Part shown: positions 54,947 to 64,000 of the stretch, piece after piece
Numbering within the stretch: the first letter of the stretch is position 1
Layout: every line of letters starts with the position of its first letter
Assembly (NCBI GenBank): GCA_963794385.1
Contig: CAWCDT010000015.1
Location: forward strand, 31,187-95,186
Direction of reading: 5' to 3'
DNA length: 64,000 nt
Source: Gaiellasilicea sp963794385
Lineage (GTDB): Bacteria; Actinomycetota; Thermoleophilia; Gaiellales; Gaiellaceae
Notes under the pieces: generated by a model
The model's input: only the letters and a program-made list of their open reading frames with translations
Databases searched by the model: none
What the model was told of the DNA's origin: nothing
Position numbers and translations under genes: made by a program

Positions 54947-55483
54947 GTGTCCGAAGAGACTCTGTCCTCGATGCACGATGCGCGCGACGCCGAGGACAAG
55001 CGACTGCTCGAGGCCAAGGAGCACACCCAGCTCCTCGAGAACTACGTGTACCTCGTCCAGGAGTGGGTGTCGCTCCGCGTGCGCGACCGGCAGGCGGCCG
55101 ACGAGGTCGCGCAGCGCGTCTTCCTGCGCCTCGCGAAGGAGCTCGCCGACGGGAGGACCTACTCGGTGCCGTACCGCGCCGTCGTCTGGAGCGTCGTGAA
55201 GTGGACGGCGCAGGGATACGAGTGGGCCGCGAAGGAGGGCGCGACGCTCCCCGACGACTGGGATCCCACCGGGCCAGACGGCTTCGAGGAGTGGGAGGGC
55301 GAGCAGAACCTGGCTGCGCTGATCGCCGACCTGCCCGACCGCGACCGCGAGGTGCTCGACCTGCTCCACCGCGAGGGCCTCTCGCCGGCGCAGGTGGCCG
55401 AGCAGCTCGGGATCACCCGGAACGCCGTCGACCAGGCCGCCCACCGCGGTCATCGAAAGGTGGCGGAGAAGCTTGCTGCTTAG
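54947..55483 (+). CDS. ECF-type RNA polymerase sigma factor
   Basis: 178 residues in one frame. Region 2: YVYLVQEWVSLRVRDRQAAD then EVAQRVFLRLAKELADG, the -10-binding helix. Region 4: LPDRDREVLDLLHREGLSPA and VAEQLGITRNAVDQAAHRGH, the HTH for the -35. The linker has YRAVVWSVVKWTAQGYEWAA. It directs polymerase to a small regulon. The next gene overlaps its end by 11 nt. No classical zinc anti-sigma (H-x3-C-x2-C) is adjacent, so the overlapping partner is the likely regulator. Confidence 0.88.
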   Translation: MSEETLSSMHDARDAEDKRLLEAKEHTQLLENYVYLVQEWVSLRVRDRQAADEVAQRVFLRLAKELADGRTYSVPYRAVVWSVVKWTAQGYEWAAKEGATLPDDWDPTGPDGFEEWEGEQNLAALIADLPDRDREVLDLLHREGLSPAQVAEQLGITRNAVDQAAHRGHRKVAEKLAA

Positions 55484-56039
55484 GGCCGACGAGCTCTTCG
55501 CCGAGTACGCGGACGCGCTCGCCCGCGGCGAGCGGCCGCGCGCGGCCGACTACCTCGACCGCGCCGGCGCCGAGGCGGACGCGCTCGCGCGCATGTTCGA
55601 GGGCCTGCACAAGGCGACCGCGCGGCCGAGCGCGACGGCCGAGGACTCGGCGCTCCTCGCCGCCTGGCTCCAGCACGAGCCGCCGCTGCTCGAGCTGCGC
55701 CGCCGGCAGGGGCTGAAGCGCGCCGCGGTCGTCGACTCGCTGCTCGGGATGCTCGGCCTGCAGGAGCGGAGCCGCGACCGGCTCGCCCGCGCCTACCACG
55801 AGCTCGAGACCGGCCAGCTCGACCCGGCCGGCGTCGACGCGAGCGTCTGGAGCGCGCTCGCGGAGCTCCTGAAGGCGAACGTGCGCGAGCTCGCCGGCTG
55901 GCGCCCGCCGCCGCTCGAGGCTCAGGTGGCCTACCGAGCCCGCTCTCTCGATTTCTCACTTGCAAGTGCAGACATGGCGGACCACAATCAGGACGCCGAG
56001 CGAGACGAGGTCGACCGCCTCTTCCGCGCCGTCAGCTGA
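55473..56039 (+). CDS. Helical partner of the sigma factor, unknown family
   Basis: 188 residues, TTG start inside the end of the sigma gene. All-helical composition: LRADELFAEYADALARGERP, LARMFEGLHKATARPSATAE, then LLELRRRQGLKRAAVVDSLL, which may be a HTH-like helix pair, and AYHELETGQLDPAGVDASVW. There is no membrane segment and no zinc motif. I do not recognise a family. Its position between sigma factor and ImmA-like protease suggests a cytoplasmic anti-sigma or adaptor that the protease could cleave; that is inference. Confidence 0.6.
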   Translation: MLLRADELFAEYADALARGERPRAADYLDRAGAEADALARMFEGLHKATARPSATAEDSALLAAWLQHEPPLLELRRRQGLKRAAVVDSLLGMLGLQERSRDRLARAYHELETGQLDPAGVDASVWSALAELLKANVRELAGWRPPPLEAQVAYRARSLDFSLASADMADHNQDAERDEVDRLFRAVS

Positions 56040-56058
56040 CCGGGGAGAGGGGAGGACA

Positions 56059-56693
56059 CTGTCCGACAAGTACGACGAGCCGCGCGCGCACGAGCTGCGC
56101 GAGCGCTACCACGCGACGTTTCGGCGGCGACGAGCTGCCCGTCCCGGTCGAGTCGATCGCCGAGGACCTGCTCGGCCTCGCCGTCGAGGCGCGCGAGCTC
56201 GAGGTGAGCGGCATGCTCCTCCCGGCCGAGCGCCGGATCCTCGTCAACGCGGCCGAGCCGGAGACCGCGCCGCCGCTTCACGATCGCCCATGAGCTCGGC
56301 CACTGGATCTGCCAGTGCGTCGGCGTCGCTCAGCCGCAGCCGATCTACTGCCGCGCCGAGGAGATCGGCGTCGACCCGGAGGCGAAGGCGCTGGAGCGGG
56401 AGGCGAACATCTTCGCCGCGAACCTCGTCATGCCCGAGCCAGCTGTCGGGCAGCCGGGGGCCACGAACCGCTTCGGTGTGAGCGACGAAGCGCTCGCGTG
56501 GCGGCGCTACAACCTGGGCCTATCGGGGCGAAGCCCGGTGAACGCCCCGTACTCGCACGCTTCAGACGGGCGGCAGTCGTCGGTGAGAATTCGGTTCACA
56601 CGGCAGACTCGTCGACCGGAGAGTTCGTTGCGTCTTCAGAGGGCACTGATGAAGGCCGCTCTTAGAAACAGTGGGTGGAAGGTCAGCTCTTGA
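56059..56693 (+). CDS. ImmA/IrrE-family metallo-endopeptidase (frameshifted)
   Basis: Composite of about 200 residues. It begins SDKYDEPRAHELRERYHATF after GGGGAGG (apparent CTG start), continues GDELPVPVESIAEDLLGLAV, SGMLLPAERRILVNAAEPET and then, after a second break near 56270, FTIAHELGHWICQCVG with the zinc motif HELGH and the third ligand in EREANIFAANLVMP. The end FGVSDEALAWRRYNLGL is the helix typical of ImmA. ImmA cleaves the ICEBs1 repressor and IrrE/PprI cleaves the DdrO repressor after DNA damage. In this operon the expected target is the protein beside the sigma factor or a repressor of the adjoining island. Confidence 0.8.
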
Positions 56694-59600
56694 CGACATC
56701 CGCGGCAACACAGTGGTCCGGTACGGAGTCTGAGATAGGAGCGGCGGTGGATCGATATTCGGCGGAAACCCTCGCCGCGTATCGGGAGGCACCGCGATTC
56801 GTCGAGGAGCACGCCAATATCGAGCGAGCCGCCGTTGAGGGCGGGTATGGGCGTCGGCAGCTCTTCGAATTGATCCAGAACGGGGCGGACGAGCTCATCG
56901 GCACGACTGGGCGCGTCCAAGTCGTCTTGACCGAGGACGCCCTCTACTGTGCGAACGAAGGCCGAGCGCTGAGTGCGGACGGGGTTGGCGCGCTGCTCTC
57001 GTCGAACCTCAGTTCCAAGCGAGGCACCGAGATCGGCCGGTTCGGACTGGGCTTCAAGTCTGTGCTGGCGATCACGTCTCGCCCCGAGATCTTCAGTAGG
57101 TCGGGATCACTGACGTTCGATCCCGAAGCAGCCGCGGCCCGCATCCGCGAGGTCGTTCCCGATGCTACGCGGACTCCGATACTGCGCATCGCGTCCGCGA
57201 TTGATGCTGCCGAGGCCGCCGACGTCGACTACACGCTCGCCGAGCTGATGCAGTGGGCAACCACGGTCGTTCGCCTCGTCCGCGACACGAAGGATAGTTC
57301 GTGGTTGCCGCAGGACATTCAAGACTTCCCCAGCGAGTTTCTGCTCTTCTCTCCGCACGTCGCGGGAACTAATCCTCGAAGACAGGGAACTCGGAACCAA
57401 GCGAAAGATAATCTCGCGGGCTGACGGTGACGAGCTCGTCCTCGAAGGCGACGGCGACGAGACGCGATGGCGAGTCTTCAGCGTCGAGCACAGTCCAGGC
57501 GAGGGTGCCCGACTCGATGCGGGTGCGATGGCAGACCGCGATCGGATCCCTCTTGTTTGGGCGGTACCGACCCGCCGTGGCCGGCGCGGCGAGTTCTGGG
57601 CGTTCTTCCCGACGCTCGATCAGACGACATTGAGCGGGGTTGTCAACGCCCCGTGGAAGCTCAACGAGGACAGGACACGGATCATCGAGGGCCCGTTCAA
57701 CGCAGAATTGATCGAGCGCGTCGGCCTGCTCGTGCTCGAGAACTTGTCGGTGTTGTGCCCACCCGAGGATCCGGGCGTATTACTGAACTCATGCCCGCGC
57801 GGGTCGGAGGCTGCAGGCTGGGCCGACGGTGAGCTGACTCGGGTAATCAACGACCTCGCCAAGATCTCACAAACCGCCCCGAGTCAAGACGGTCGGCTGA
57901 TGTTTCCCTCGGCGATTAATCTCCATCCCGAGGGGATCCCACGCCCGACGCTGGCGCTGTGGAGTGAGCAGAAGACCCGTCCCAAGGACTGGGCCCATCC
58001 GTCTGTTGAGACCGTGCAGCGGCGCGCACGCCTCGAGATGTACATGGGGTCTCGCAATGCCGCCTCGATCGGAGAGTGGCTCGAAGCGCTCATCCCCGAT
58101 GATGATCTAGTTGCCGGGAGCGTTGCCGCGATTACTGTTGCGAGTTCGCTTGTCAGGATGGACCCGACCCTCCTGAGCGTTGTCCAGCGGGCACGGATCA
58201 TCCTCGACGAGGACACAATTCTGGCGACTCTTGCGGAGGGAATCTTTCGACGGGCGCCGCTTCCGGTTGACGTGGATGTGCGATACGTGCACCCCGACGT
58301 GGAGGCGGAGACCGACCAGCTGCTAGCGAACGTGGGGCTACGCGCCGTCGACTCTGAGCGGATCCTGAAGGTTAAGTTGCTGGAGGAGAGCGCAGTTGGG
58401 GCGCAGACGACTGGGACACGTTCTGGGCGCTGATCAGGCAATCCGCTGCGCCTGCGGTGATGGAGCTACTGCAGCAGGCGCATGTCCATCCGCTCTCGGT
58501 CCGAGTCAGAACACGGGCCGGTGAATATCGGCCGCTCGGAGCACTCATCCTGCCCGGCGAGATCGTCCACGAAGGATCGGGCGAGGATGCCAAGAGCCTG
58601 ATCGACACGCACTTCCATGCGGACGAACTCCGAGTACTTCGCTTCATGGGTGCCACAAGTGGACCAAGCCGGAACACCGGCTCCCGGCAGGAGCCGTGGT
58701 TCATCGAATATCGGCGCCTCGCCGGACCGAGTACCTCGAGCGTCTCAAGGAGGCCGGAAGTGCGCCCAACCGTGATCTCCTCGACTTCCGTGACAGACCG
58801 TTCGCCGGTCCCTTGACACCCCTTATGACGCTGTCCGACAACAGTCGGGCGAGGTACACGACGGCGCTGCTCCGAACCGCCGACGACTTGGAACCATGGA
58901 CGTTCGGGCACACGACACAGACGCGGTATCCGGAGCACCCCTGGCCGCACCCGGTTGTGTACATGGTCAAGGGCAGGGGCCTCCTGGAGACAAGCCTCGG
59001 GCCGTGTACGACTGAGGAAGCCGTGGGACCTCGTTCGACCGGTTCGAGAGTGTCTTTCCGGTCGCCGAAGTTCCGTCGCAGGTTGCTGAGCTTCTCGAGA
59101 TCCCCGAGCGAATGGAAGATCTCGACGAGGAGCGGTGGTCACACGCGCTCGTCCGTTTGCTTGGCGCGGACGATGACGGAATCATCGGTGCTGCCTATGC
59201 GGCGGCGGCGCGTGGGGGATGTCAGCACCCGAAGCAATCCGCTGCCGTATCGCATCAGGTCACGATGTCCGACCGGCGCGCACGGTTACCGTCGCGAGCG
59301 ACCCCGACCTTGTGGCGGTGCTGAGCCAGACAGGCGAACCCTACGTGCGGGTCGACACCGAGTCAGACCGAGTGCAGCTCGTCGAAAGTTGGCTTCTTCG
59401 CGACGCCGACGCTGCTGTGCGAAGCGAAGTTGTGGCTGTGCCGAGCGGGGAGTCCGAGGCACTTGGCGATGTGTTCCCTCTTCTGCGTTCGCGCCTCGCC
59501 CCGTCGCAGAGGGAGCTTCTGCTCCAGCCCTGCGCCGACATCCGCGTAGACAGGTTCACCGACAATGGACGGATCGGTGAAGTGCGCGACCTTGTGCTCG

Positions 59601-61326
59601 AACCCGAGGTCGTCTATTACCGCGGTGATCTTGAACAGTCGAGACTGCTTCAGCTGCTCGGAGACAAGCTTGGGCTTGATCTCTCTGCCGCCGACATCGA
59701 CGCAACACTCCGGAACCTGCAGGTCAAGAAAGTCAAGGAGCTAAGAACGGCGATACGCAAGGCGAAAGATGACCCGTCCCGCCTCTTGCTCGCTGTTGGT
59801 GCAGACGAACTAAGAGCACGCGTGCCGAAGGTCACTCTCGACTCCGTTGAGGCGATCGAGGGAGGTCTCGACGACAAGGCTGTAGCCGAGCTCGCGCTGG
59901 TAGTGCACCGTACCCGGGCGTTGCAGGAGCACTCAGACGTGCTCGAGGAACGTGGGCTGCAGCCTCCACAAAGGTGGGGCGGCAGTCGGCCCGCGATCAC
60001 GTTCGTCCGTGACCTCGGGTTCCGGCCCGAGTTCGCCGGCTTCGAGTCGCGCAAGGTGGAGCGGCTCCTTGAGGTAGAAGGGCCACCGGAGATCGGGACC
60101 CCTCCATAACTATCAGGAGATAGTCGTTGCCGAGATCCGCTCTCTTCTCCGGACTGAAGGCGGCGGATCGCGCGGGCTTCTCTTCTCTGCCGACGGGGGC
60201 CGGGAAGACGCGAGTAACGATCGAAGCACTCATCGACGCGATGAACGAAGGAGAGCTTGGGTCACCAGTCCTCTGGGTAGCGCAGACCGGAGAGCTCTGC
60301 GAGCAAGCGGTGGAGACATGGAGCGAACTCTGGCGTGCTAAGGGCCCCCGCGAACGCCTCACGATCAGTCGCTTGCGTGGCAACTTCGAGGCCGACGAAG
60401 CCGAACACGGCCAGCAGGTAGTGGTCGCGACGACGGCCAAGCTCGACGCAGGCGTCTTCGAAAAACCGTCATACACGTGGCTCAGCCGAGCGAGCTGCAT
60501 CATCGTGGATGAAGCCCACACTTCTGTCGGCCAGTCCTACTTCACGCCTCCTCGCTTGGCAGGGCATGGAACGGAACAAGGAGCGAGCACCTCTCATCGG
60601 GTTTGACTGCGACGCCTTTCCGCGGCAACGAGGCGGAGATGAAGACTCTCGTCTCGCGCTACGGTCGCCGCCGGCTCGACACACGCGCCCTCGGGGGGGC
60701 AGACGCTTATCCGCACCTTCAGCGGATAGGGATCCTTGCACAGGTCGACCACGAACTGCTGCCGGGGTCTGACATCACGCTCTCCGCCGACGAACTGAAG
60801 CAGCCTCGAGTCGTTCAAACGCCTTCCCGATGCCGCGCGACAACGCCTCGCTGCGGACGTCGGCCGGAACCGAACTCTGCTCGAGAGCATCGAGGCTCTC
60901 GACGACGACTGGCCGGTGCTCCTATTCGGCGTCTCCGTAGAACGCGCTCACACGATGGCCGCACTCCTCACGCGTGCCGGGATCTCTGCGGCCGCGATCA
61001 GCGCCGACACCGACCGAGGCGTCAGGCGGCACTACATTGATCAGTTCAGAGAGGGACAGATCCGGGTGCTCGCCAACTACGATGTCCTCGCAGCCGGATT
61101 CGACGCACCACGTGTCCGCGCTGTCTATCTTGCCCGCCCAACATACGCGCCGAACCGTTACCAGCAGATGATCGGTCGCGGCCTGCGCGGCCCCCGGAAT
61201 GGCGGCACAGACCGCTGCCTGCTCGTCAACGTCCAGGACAACGTGGCCCAGTTCGGGGAGCGGCTCGCGTTCCACGAGTTTGAATACCTGTGGGAGCCGG
61301 AGCTCGACACGACAAGGGCTCAATGA
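56675..61326 (+). CDS. Sacsin/Hsp90-type ATPase fused to a DEAD/DEAH-box helicase (frameshifted), about 1540 aa
   Basis: Start at ATG 56675 or TTG 56690. The N-terminal 250 residues are a GHKL ATPase of the sacsin/Hsp90 type: RRQLFELIQNGADELIG is the N box with the metal Asn, and SSNLSSKRGTEIGRFGLGFK the lid with Gly box. A middle region of about 850 residues has no named domain. The C-terminal part is an SF2 helicase: LHNYQEIVVAEIRSLLRTEG, LPTGAGKTRVTIEAL (Walker A), CIIVDEAHTSVGQ (DEAH), TATPFRGNEAEM, and NRYQQMIGRGLRGPRNGG (motif VI). The ATPase-to-helicase link is continuous if one G of the run 60095-60097 is removed; a second extra T lies near 60180-60186. Other breaks are near 57400, 58395, 58720, 59000 and 60570. 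This organisation points to a phage-defence or DNA-processing role. Confidence 0.72.
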
Positions 61327-61328
61327 GC

Positions 61329-61685
61329 TCAGTCGCGCGGCAGTTCGTTCAATCGATACGAACCGCCGGATTCGCTGATCAGGTAACCGGCCTCCCGCAG
61401 CTCGCGTATTCGGCGAGCCCACTCGGAGATACCCGCTACTGCTGCCAGTTCCTCGCCCGTCACCCACTCCCCGACACGCTGGATGAGCAAAGCGCGGATT
61501 CGACCACTGGCGGAACCCGCCCGGCGGGCTGGCCCGAACGCCCTCCTACGTACTCCCTTCAGCTGGACGACAAGTTCGTCCAGCTCGTCGCCACACTCGC
61601 CGCCGCTATCCATTGCCGCCGCGACCGACTGCAGTGCGGCCGCGATTCCGCGGACGCGTTCCGCCTCGCCAGCCGAGCTGATCAC
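61329..61685 (-). CDS. Small winged-helix protein
   Basis: 118 residues. The N-terminal 50 form a helical segment (VRGIAAALQSVAAAMDSGGE, ELDELVVQLKGV). The C-terminal 60 form a winged HTH: RIRALLIQRVGEWVTGEELA, ISEWARRIRELREAGYLISE with the R-I-R-E-L-R pattern that recurs in restriction- and HNH-associated HTH domains. It starts at 61685, overlapping the YbjN stop by 4 nt, and ends 3 nt from the stop of the convergent helicase gene. Either a regulator of the island or a DNA-recognition subunit. Confidence 0.65.
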   Translation of the reverse strand: MISSAGEAERVRGIAAALQSVAAAMDSGGECGDELDELVVQLKGVRRRAFGPARRAGSASGRIRALLIQRVGEWVTGEELAAVAGISEWARRIRELREAGYLISESGGSYRLNELPRD

Positions 61686-62154
61686 ACGGTTTCGGGCGAG
61701 GCCGACACCGCTGACCTATCGATCCCCCTGCGACCGGTCTTGAGCTCCTGCTGCAAGGAGTCGTCGTGATCGTCCGCGAGCTCCGCGACGGTCGTCAACG
61801 CGTACAGGAATTCCTCGTCCTGGAGATGGTCGCCGAGCAGCTCGTACTCGACGTGGATCTCGCCACGGAGCCCGTCGAAGAAGAACTTGCCGTACGGGAC
61901 CACGCGATTCCGTTCGTTCAACCCTCGCAAGAGCTTGAATTCGGATTCGTCGTCGAGCTGGACATGGTCGAGGATGCACGCGGTGATGACCATCACGTGA
62001 TCTCTCCCATCGGCTTCACCGCAACCACGAGCTCGGCGCTGCCGTACTCGATTTCGAGCCGGTCGTCGCCGACCACCTCGTATCCAAGCCCGTGCCCCTG
62101 CAGAACGAGCCTCGCCTGGTTGACCGTCCGATCTATCGCGGTGGAGCGCTTCAT
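61682..62154 (-). CDS. YbjN/type III chaperone-like protein, split by a probable frameshift
   Basis: Two overlapping frames read as one domain. The first (62154-61993, 53 aa) has RLVLQGHGLGYEVVGDDRLE and IEYGSAELVVAVKPMGEIT. The second (from 61993) has CILDHVQLDDESEFKLLRGL, NERNRVVPYGKFFFDGL, EIHVEYELLGDHLQDEEFLY and ALTTVAELADDHDD. Together they give the YbjN fold: central sheet then paired helices with the LN-x-N-R and G-K-F-x-x-D motifs. One indel near 61995 would join them (about 155 aa). Such proteins act as chaperone-like binding partners. The start codon overlaps the TTG start of the divergent helicase gene. Confidence 0.65.
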
Positions 62155-64000
62155 TGAGTACCCACTCTAATGCGTCCGCTCATGCAGTCTTCCAGGAGCA
62201 GCGCCGCATTGTCGAGGCGCCGCTCGAGGCAAAACTGCTGATCCTGGCTGGGGCGGGCACAGGCAAGACCCATGTGCTCGTCGAGCGTATCCGCCAACTC
62301 ATCGAGACGGGTGATCTCTCGCCGGGAAGCGAACTCCTCGTCCTTAGCTTCACCAGAGCCGTCGTCAAGGAACTCAAGAGAAGGATCGGTCTGGGTCGCG
62401 GTGGAGCGCGGTTCGTGCGCCCGATCACATTTGACTCGTTCGCAACCCGACTGCTCGCCACGCTGCCCGACGCGGATGTGCCCGCCAACTGGCGCGACTT
62501 AGCCTCGACGGACGGATCGCTGCTGCCGCTGAGGCACTTGGTTCTGACGAGGGGCGGGCCGCGGCTAGTGGATACCGCCACATCCTCGTTGATGAGATCC
62601 AGGACTTGGTAGGTGTTCGCGCATCCCTCGTGGAGGGGCTGATCCGTGAAGCGAACGGATTCACATTGCTCGGAGATCCAGCCCAAGCGATATACGACCA
62701 CCAGGTCCGGGCTACTCCTGATGCAACCTCGTCCGGATCCTTCCTTAGAGCGGTCCGAGAGTTCCACCCCGAACTCCAGACAGTGAGGCTCGAGGACAAC
62801 TATCGGACGAGAGGTAGGCAAGCCGGTGACGTGGAGGGCGTCGGCGCGCTTCTCAGGTTGCCCGAGCCCGACAAGAGTGAAGTCCAGACGCGGCTCCCGA
62901 CGTACTACGAGACCTCGACCAGGTCGAGAGCTTTGACGAGCTCGCAGGTGCATTGCGTGGTACGGAGCAACGGGCTGCGGTGCTGTGTCGTACAAACGAC
63001 CAGGCTCTAGCCATCTCTCGACGGCTGGCCGATGCCGGTATTGAAAACCGGCTGCAACGACAGGCCACCGAGAGGGTATTACCAGCCTGGCTCGCGCACC
63101 TTTTCCGCGATGTCCAACGGACCGTATGGGGACAGAACCGGCTCGCCTCTCTGGTCGAAGAGCGGCTCGACGGATATCCAGATGCACCTGGCACCGACGC
63201 AGTGTGGCAACTCCTGACCGGACTGGTCTCGGATGATCAACGAGTTGATCTCCAGGTCGTCCGCGACCGGATCCGCCAGGGTAAGGTCCCGGACGAGTTC
63301 TCGCAAAACGGAGGACACAGCATTGTCGTGTCCACAATCCACAGAAGCAAAGGGCTCGAGTTCGACGTCGTCTTCCTTACCGCACCACGTCGCGACGTGG
63401 AGGACGAAGAAGAACTGGAGGAGCTGCGTGTGCTCTACGTCGGTCTCAGCCGCGCCCGCGACGACGTATGGATGCTAAAGGTGCCCGACCTTGCCAGGTG
63501 GCAGAAAGACCCGAAGAGCGGTGATCGTTGGGTTCGGTCGCCGTGGAGGGAACAGTGGAAAACACTCGGCTTCGAACTGCGCGCCGAGGACTTCGAAGGC
63601 ATACGCCCCTTCGGGCGGGGGCTCGTCTGCTCTGACCCCGCCAAGACGCAGGACTACCTGGGCAGTCGCGTTTGTCGCGGCGACTCTGTCGATCTCGAAC
63701 TCGTTCACGTGCGCGAGAGCGGAGAGCATGTCCCCTTCTACGCCGCACGGCACGGTGTGACTCGGATCGCCGAGAGCACCGAGTACTTCGGTCGGCTTCT
63801 CGGCAGACGGCTTGGCTCCAATCAGAAGCGACGCTGGCCGGCCAAGATCGTTGGCGCTTCAATCGACTGCGTCGAGACCGTCGCGGGCAAGTCGACGGAG
63901 GGCAAAGCCTCGGATCTCGGTGTCTCCGGCCTATGGTTGCGTCCGAGAGTCCTCGGCCTCGCAGATCTACTCTGGCACGAAACCAACGACGGGGAGAACA
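62154..64000 (+). CDS. UvrD/PcrA-like superfamily 1 helicase, cut by the window edge (frameshifted)
   Basis: Apparent TTG start at 62154. Motifs in order: FQEQRRIVEAPLEAKLLILA (Q and I region), AGAGTGKTHVLVERI (Walker A), LSFTRAVVKELKRRI (Ia), HILVDEIQDLVG (Walker B, after a break near 62560), LLGDPAQAIYDHQ (III), a second break near 62820, TVWGQNRLASLVEERLD, VSTIHRSKGLEFDVVFLTA (V) and LRVLYVGLSRARDDVWML (VI). After motif VI about 170 more residues (FGRGLVCSDPAKTQDYLGSR and onward) remain open to the edge, an extension beyond the normal UvrD core that I cannot name. SF1A helicases move 3' to 5'. Its divergent placement beside YbjN and the sacsin-helicase suggests one functional unit. Confidence 0.78.

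Noticed and set aside
24334..61995. Programmed ribosomal frameshifting as explanation for the many frame changes
   Set aside because: The sites have no common slippery sequence or downstream structure, occur in unrelated genes and all need repair by about one base. Consensus error is simpler.
1..64000. tRNA, rRNA, insertion sequences, integrase or phage genes marking a mobile island
   Set aside because: I found no transposase or integrase motif, no terminal inverted repeats and no recognisable tRNA. The accessory character of the right end rests on gene content only.

Overview
The window is very GC-rich DNA of actinobacterial character. The gene families, the guanylate-cyclase/AAA/TPR protein, the many secreted actinobacterial proteins and the Lhr-Nei2 and ParA-FtsZ neighbourhoods suggest a member of class Thermoleophilia (Gaiellales/Solirubrobacterales type). 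That placement is inference; there is no rRNA gene here. Almost the whole window is coding, and no gene-free stretch exceeds about 150 bases.

Left part (1-24.3 kb): intact, tightly packed genes. In order: a cut-off aminotransferase, a PLD-family protein and an HhH-GPD glycosylase on the minus strand; a phytase-like exported protein; a cyclase/ATPase/TPR signalling protein; a two-gene minus-strand operon that reads as a split borosin RiPP locus (89-aa precursor plus alpha-N-methyltransferase); a divergent secreted penicillin-acylase-type Ntn hydrolase; an Lhr helicase, Nei2 glycosylase and unknown protein on one strand; a cupin; a ParA-FtsZ pair in which FtsZ has a long N-terminal extension; a flippase-like membrane protein; a gamma-glutamyltranspeptidase and a GNAT enzyme; and an HTH/nucleotidyltransferase pair.

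Middle (23.4-48 kb): the exported and surface block. It has a beta-propeller protein, a metzincin protease, a VOC protein, and then one giant minus-strand gene of about 19.5 kb (27162-46671). That gene encodes an exported protein built from a CSLREA domain, four right-handed beta-helices, several dozen Ig-like repeats and three DNRLRE domains. A smaller beta-helix protein lies upstream. The giant gene is split by many one-base indels that look like consensus errors.

Right part (48-64 kb): an accessory region rich in toxin-antitoxin genes (an intact VapBC, an orphan VapB with a decayed VapC and a perfect palindromic operator, and a PIN/UPF0175 pair whose antitoxin reads into a Mug-type DNA glycosylase). 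It also has housekeeping genes (YbaK-type deacylase, HD hydrolase, ARPP-1 protein, EamA transporter), an ECF sigma factor with a helical partner and an ImmA/IrrE protease, and at the edge a candidate conflict island: a sacsin/Hsp90-type ATPase joined to a DEAD/DEAH helicase, then convergent HTH and YbjN-like genes, then a divergent UvrD-like helicase running off the end.

From about 24.3 kb rightwards many genes are broken by one-base indels while the protein sequence stays conserved on both sides. Coordinates and reading frames in that part are composites I rebuilt from adjacent frames. The two most promising systems are the split borosin operon (5975-6969) and the sacsin-helicase/YbjN/UvrD cassette (about 56.7-64 kb), possibly linked to the sigma/ImmA module.
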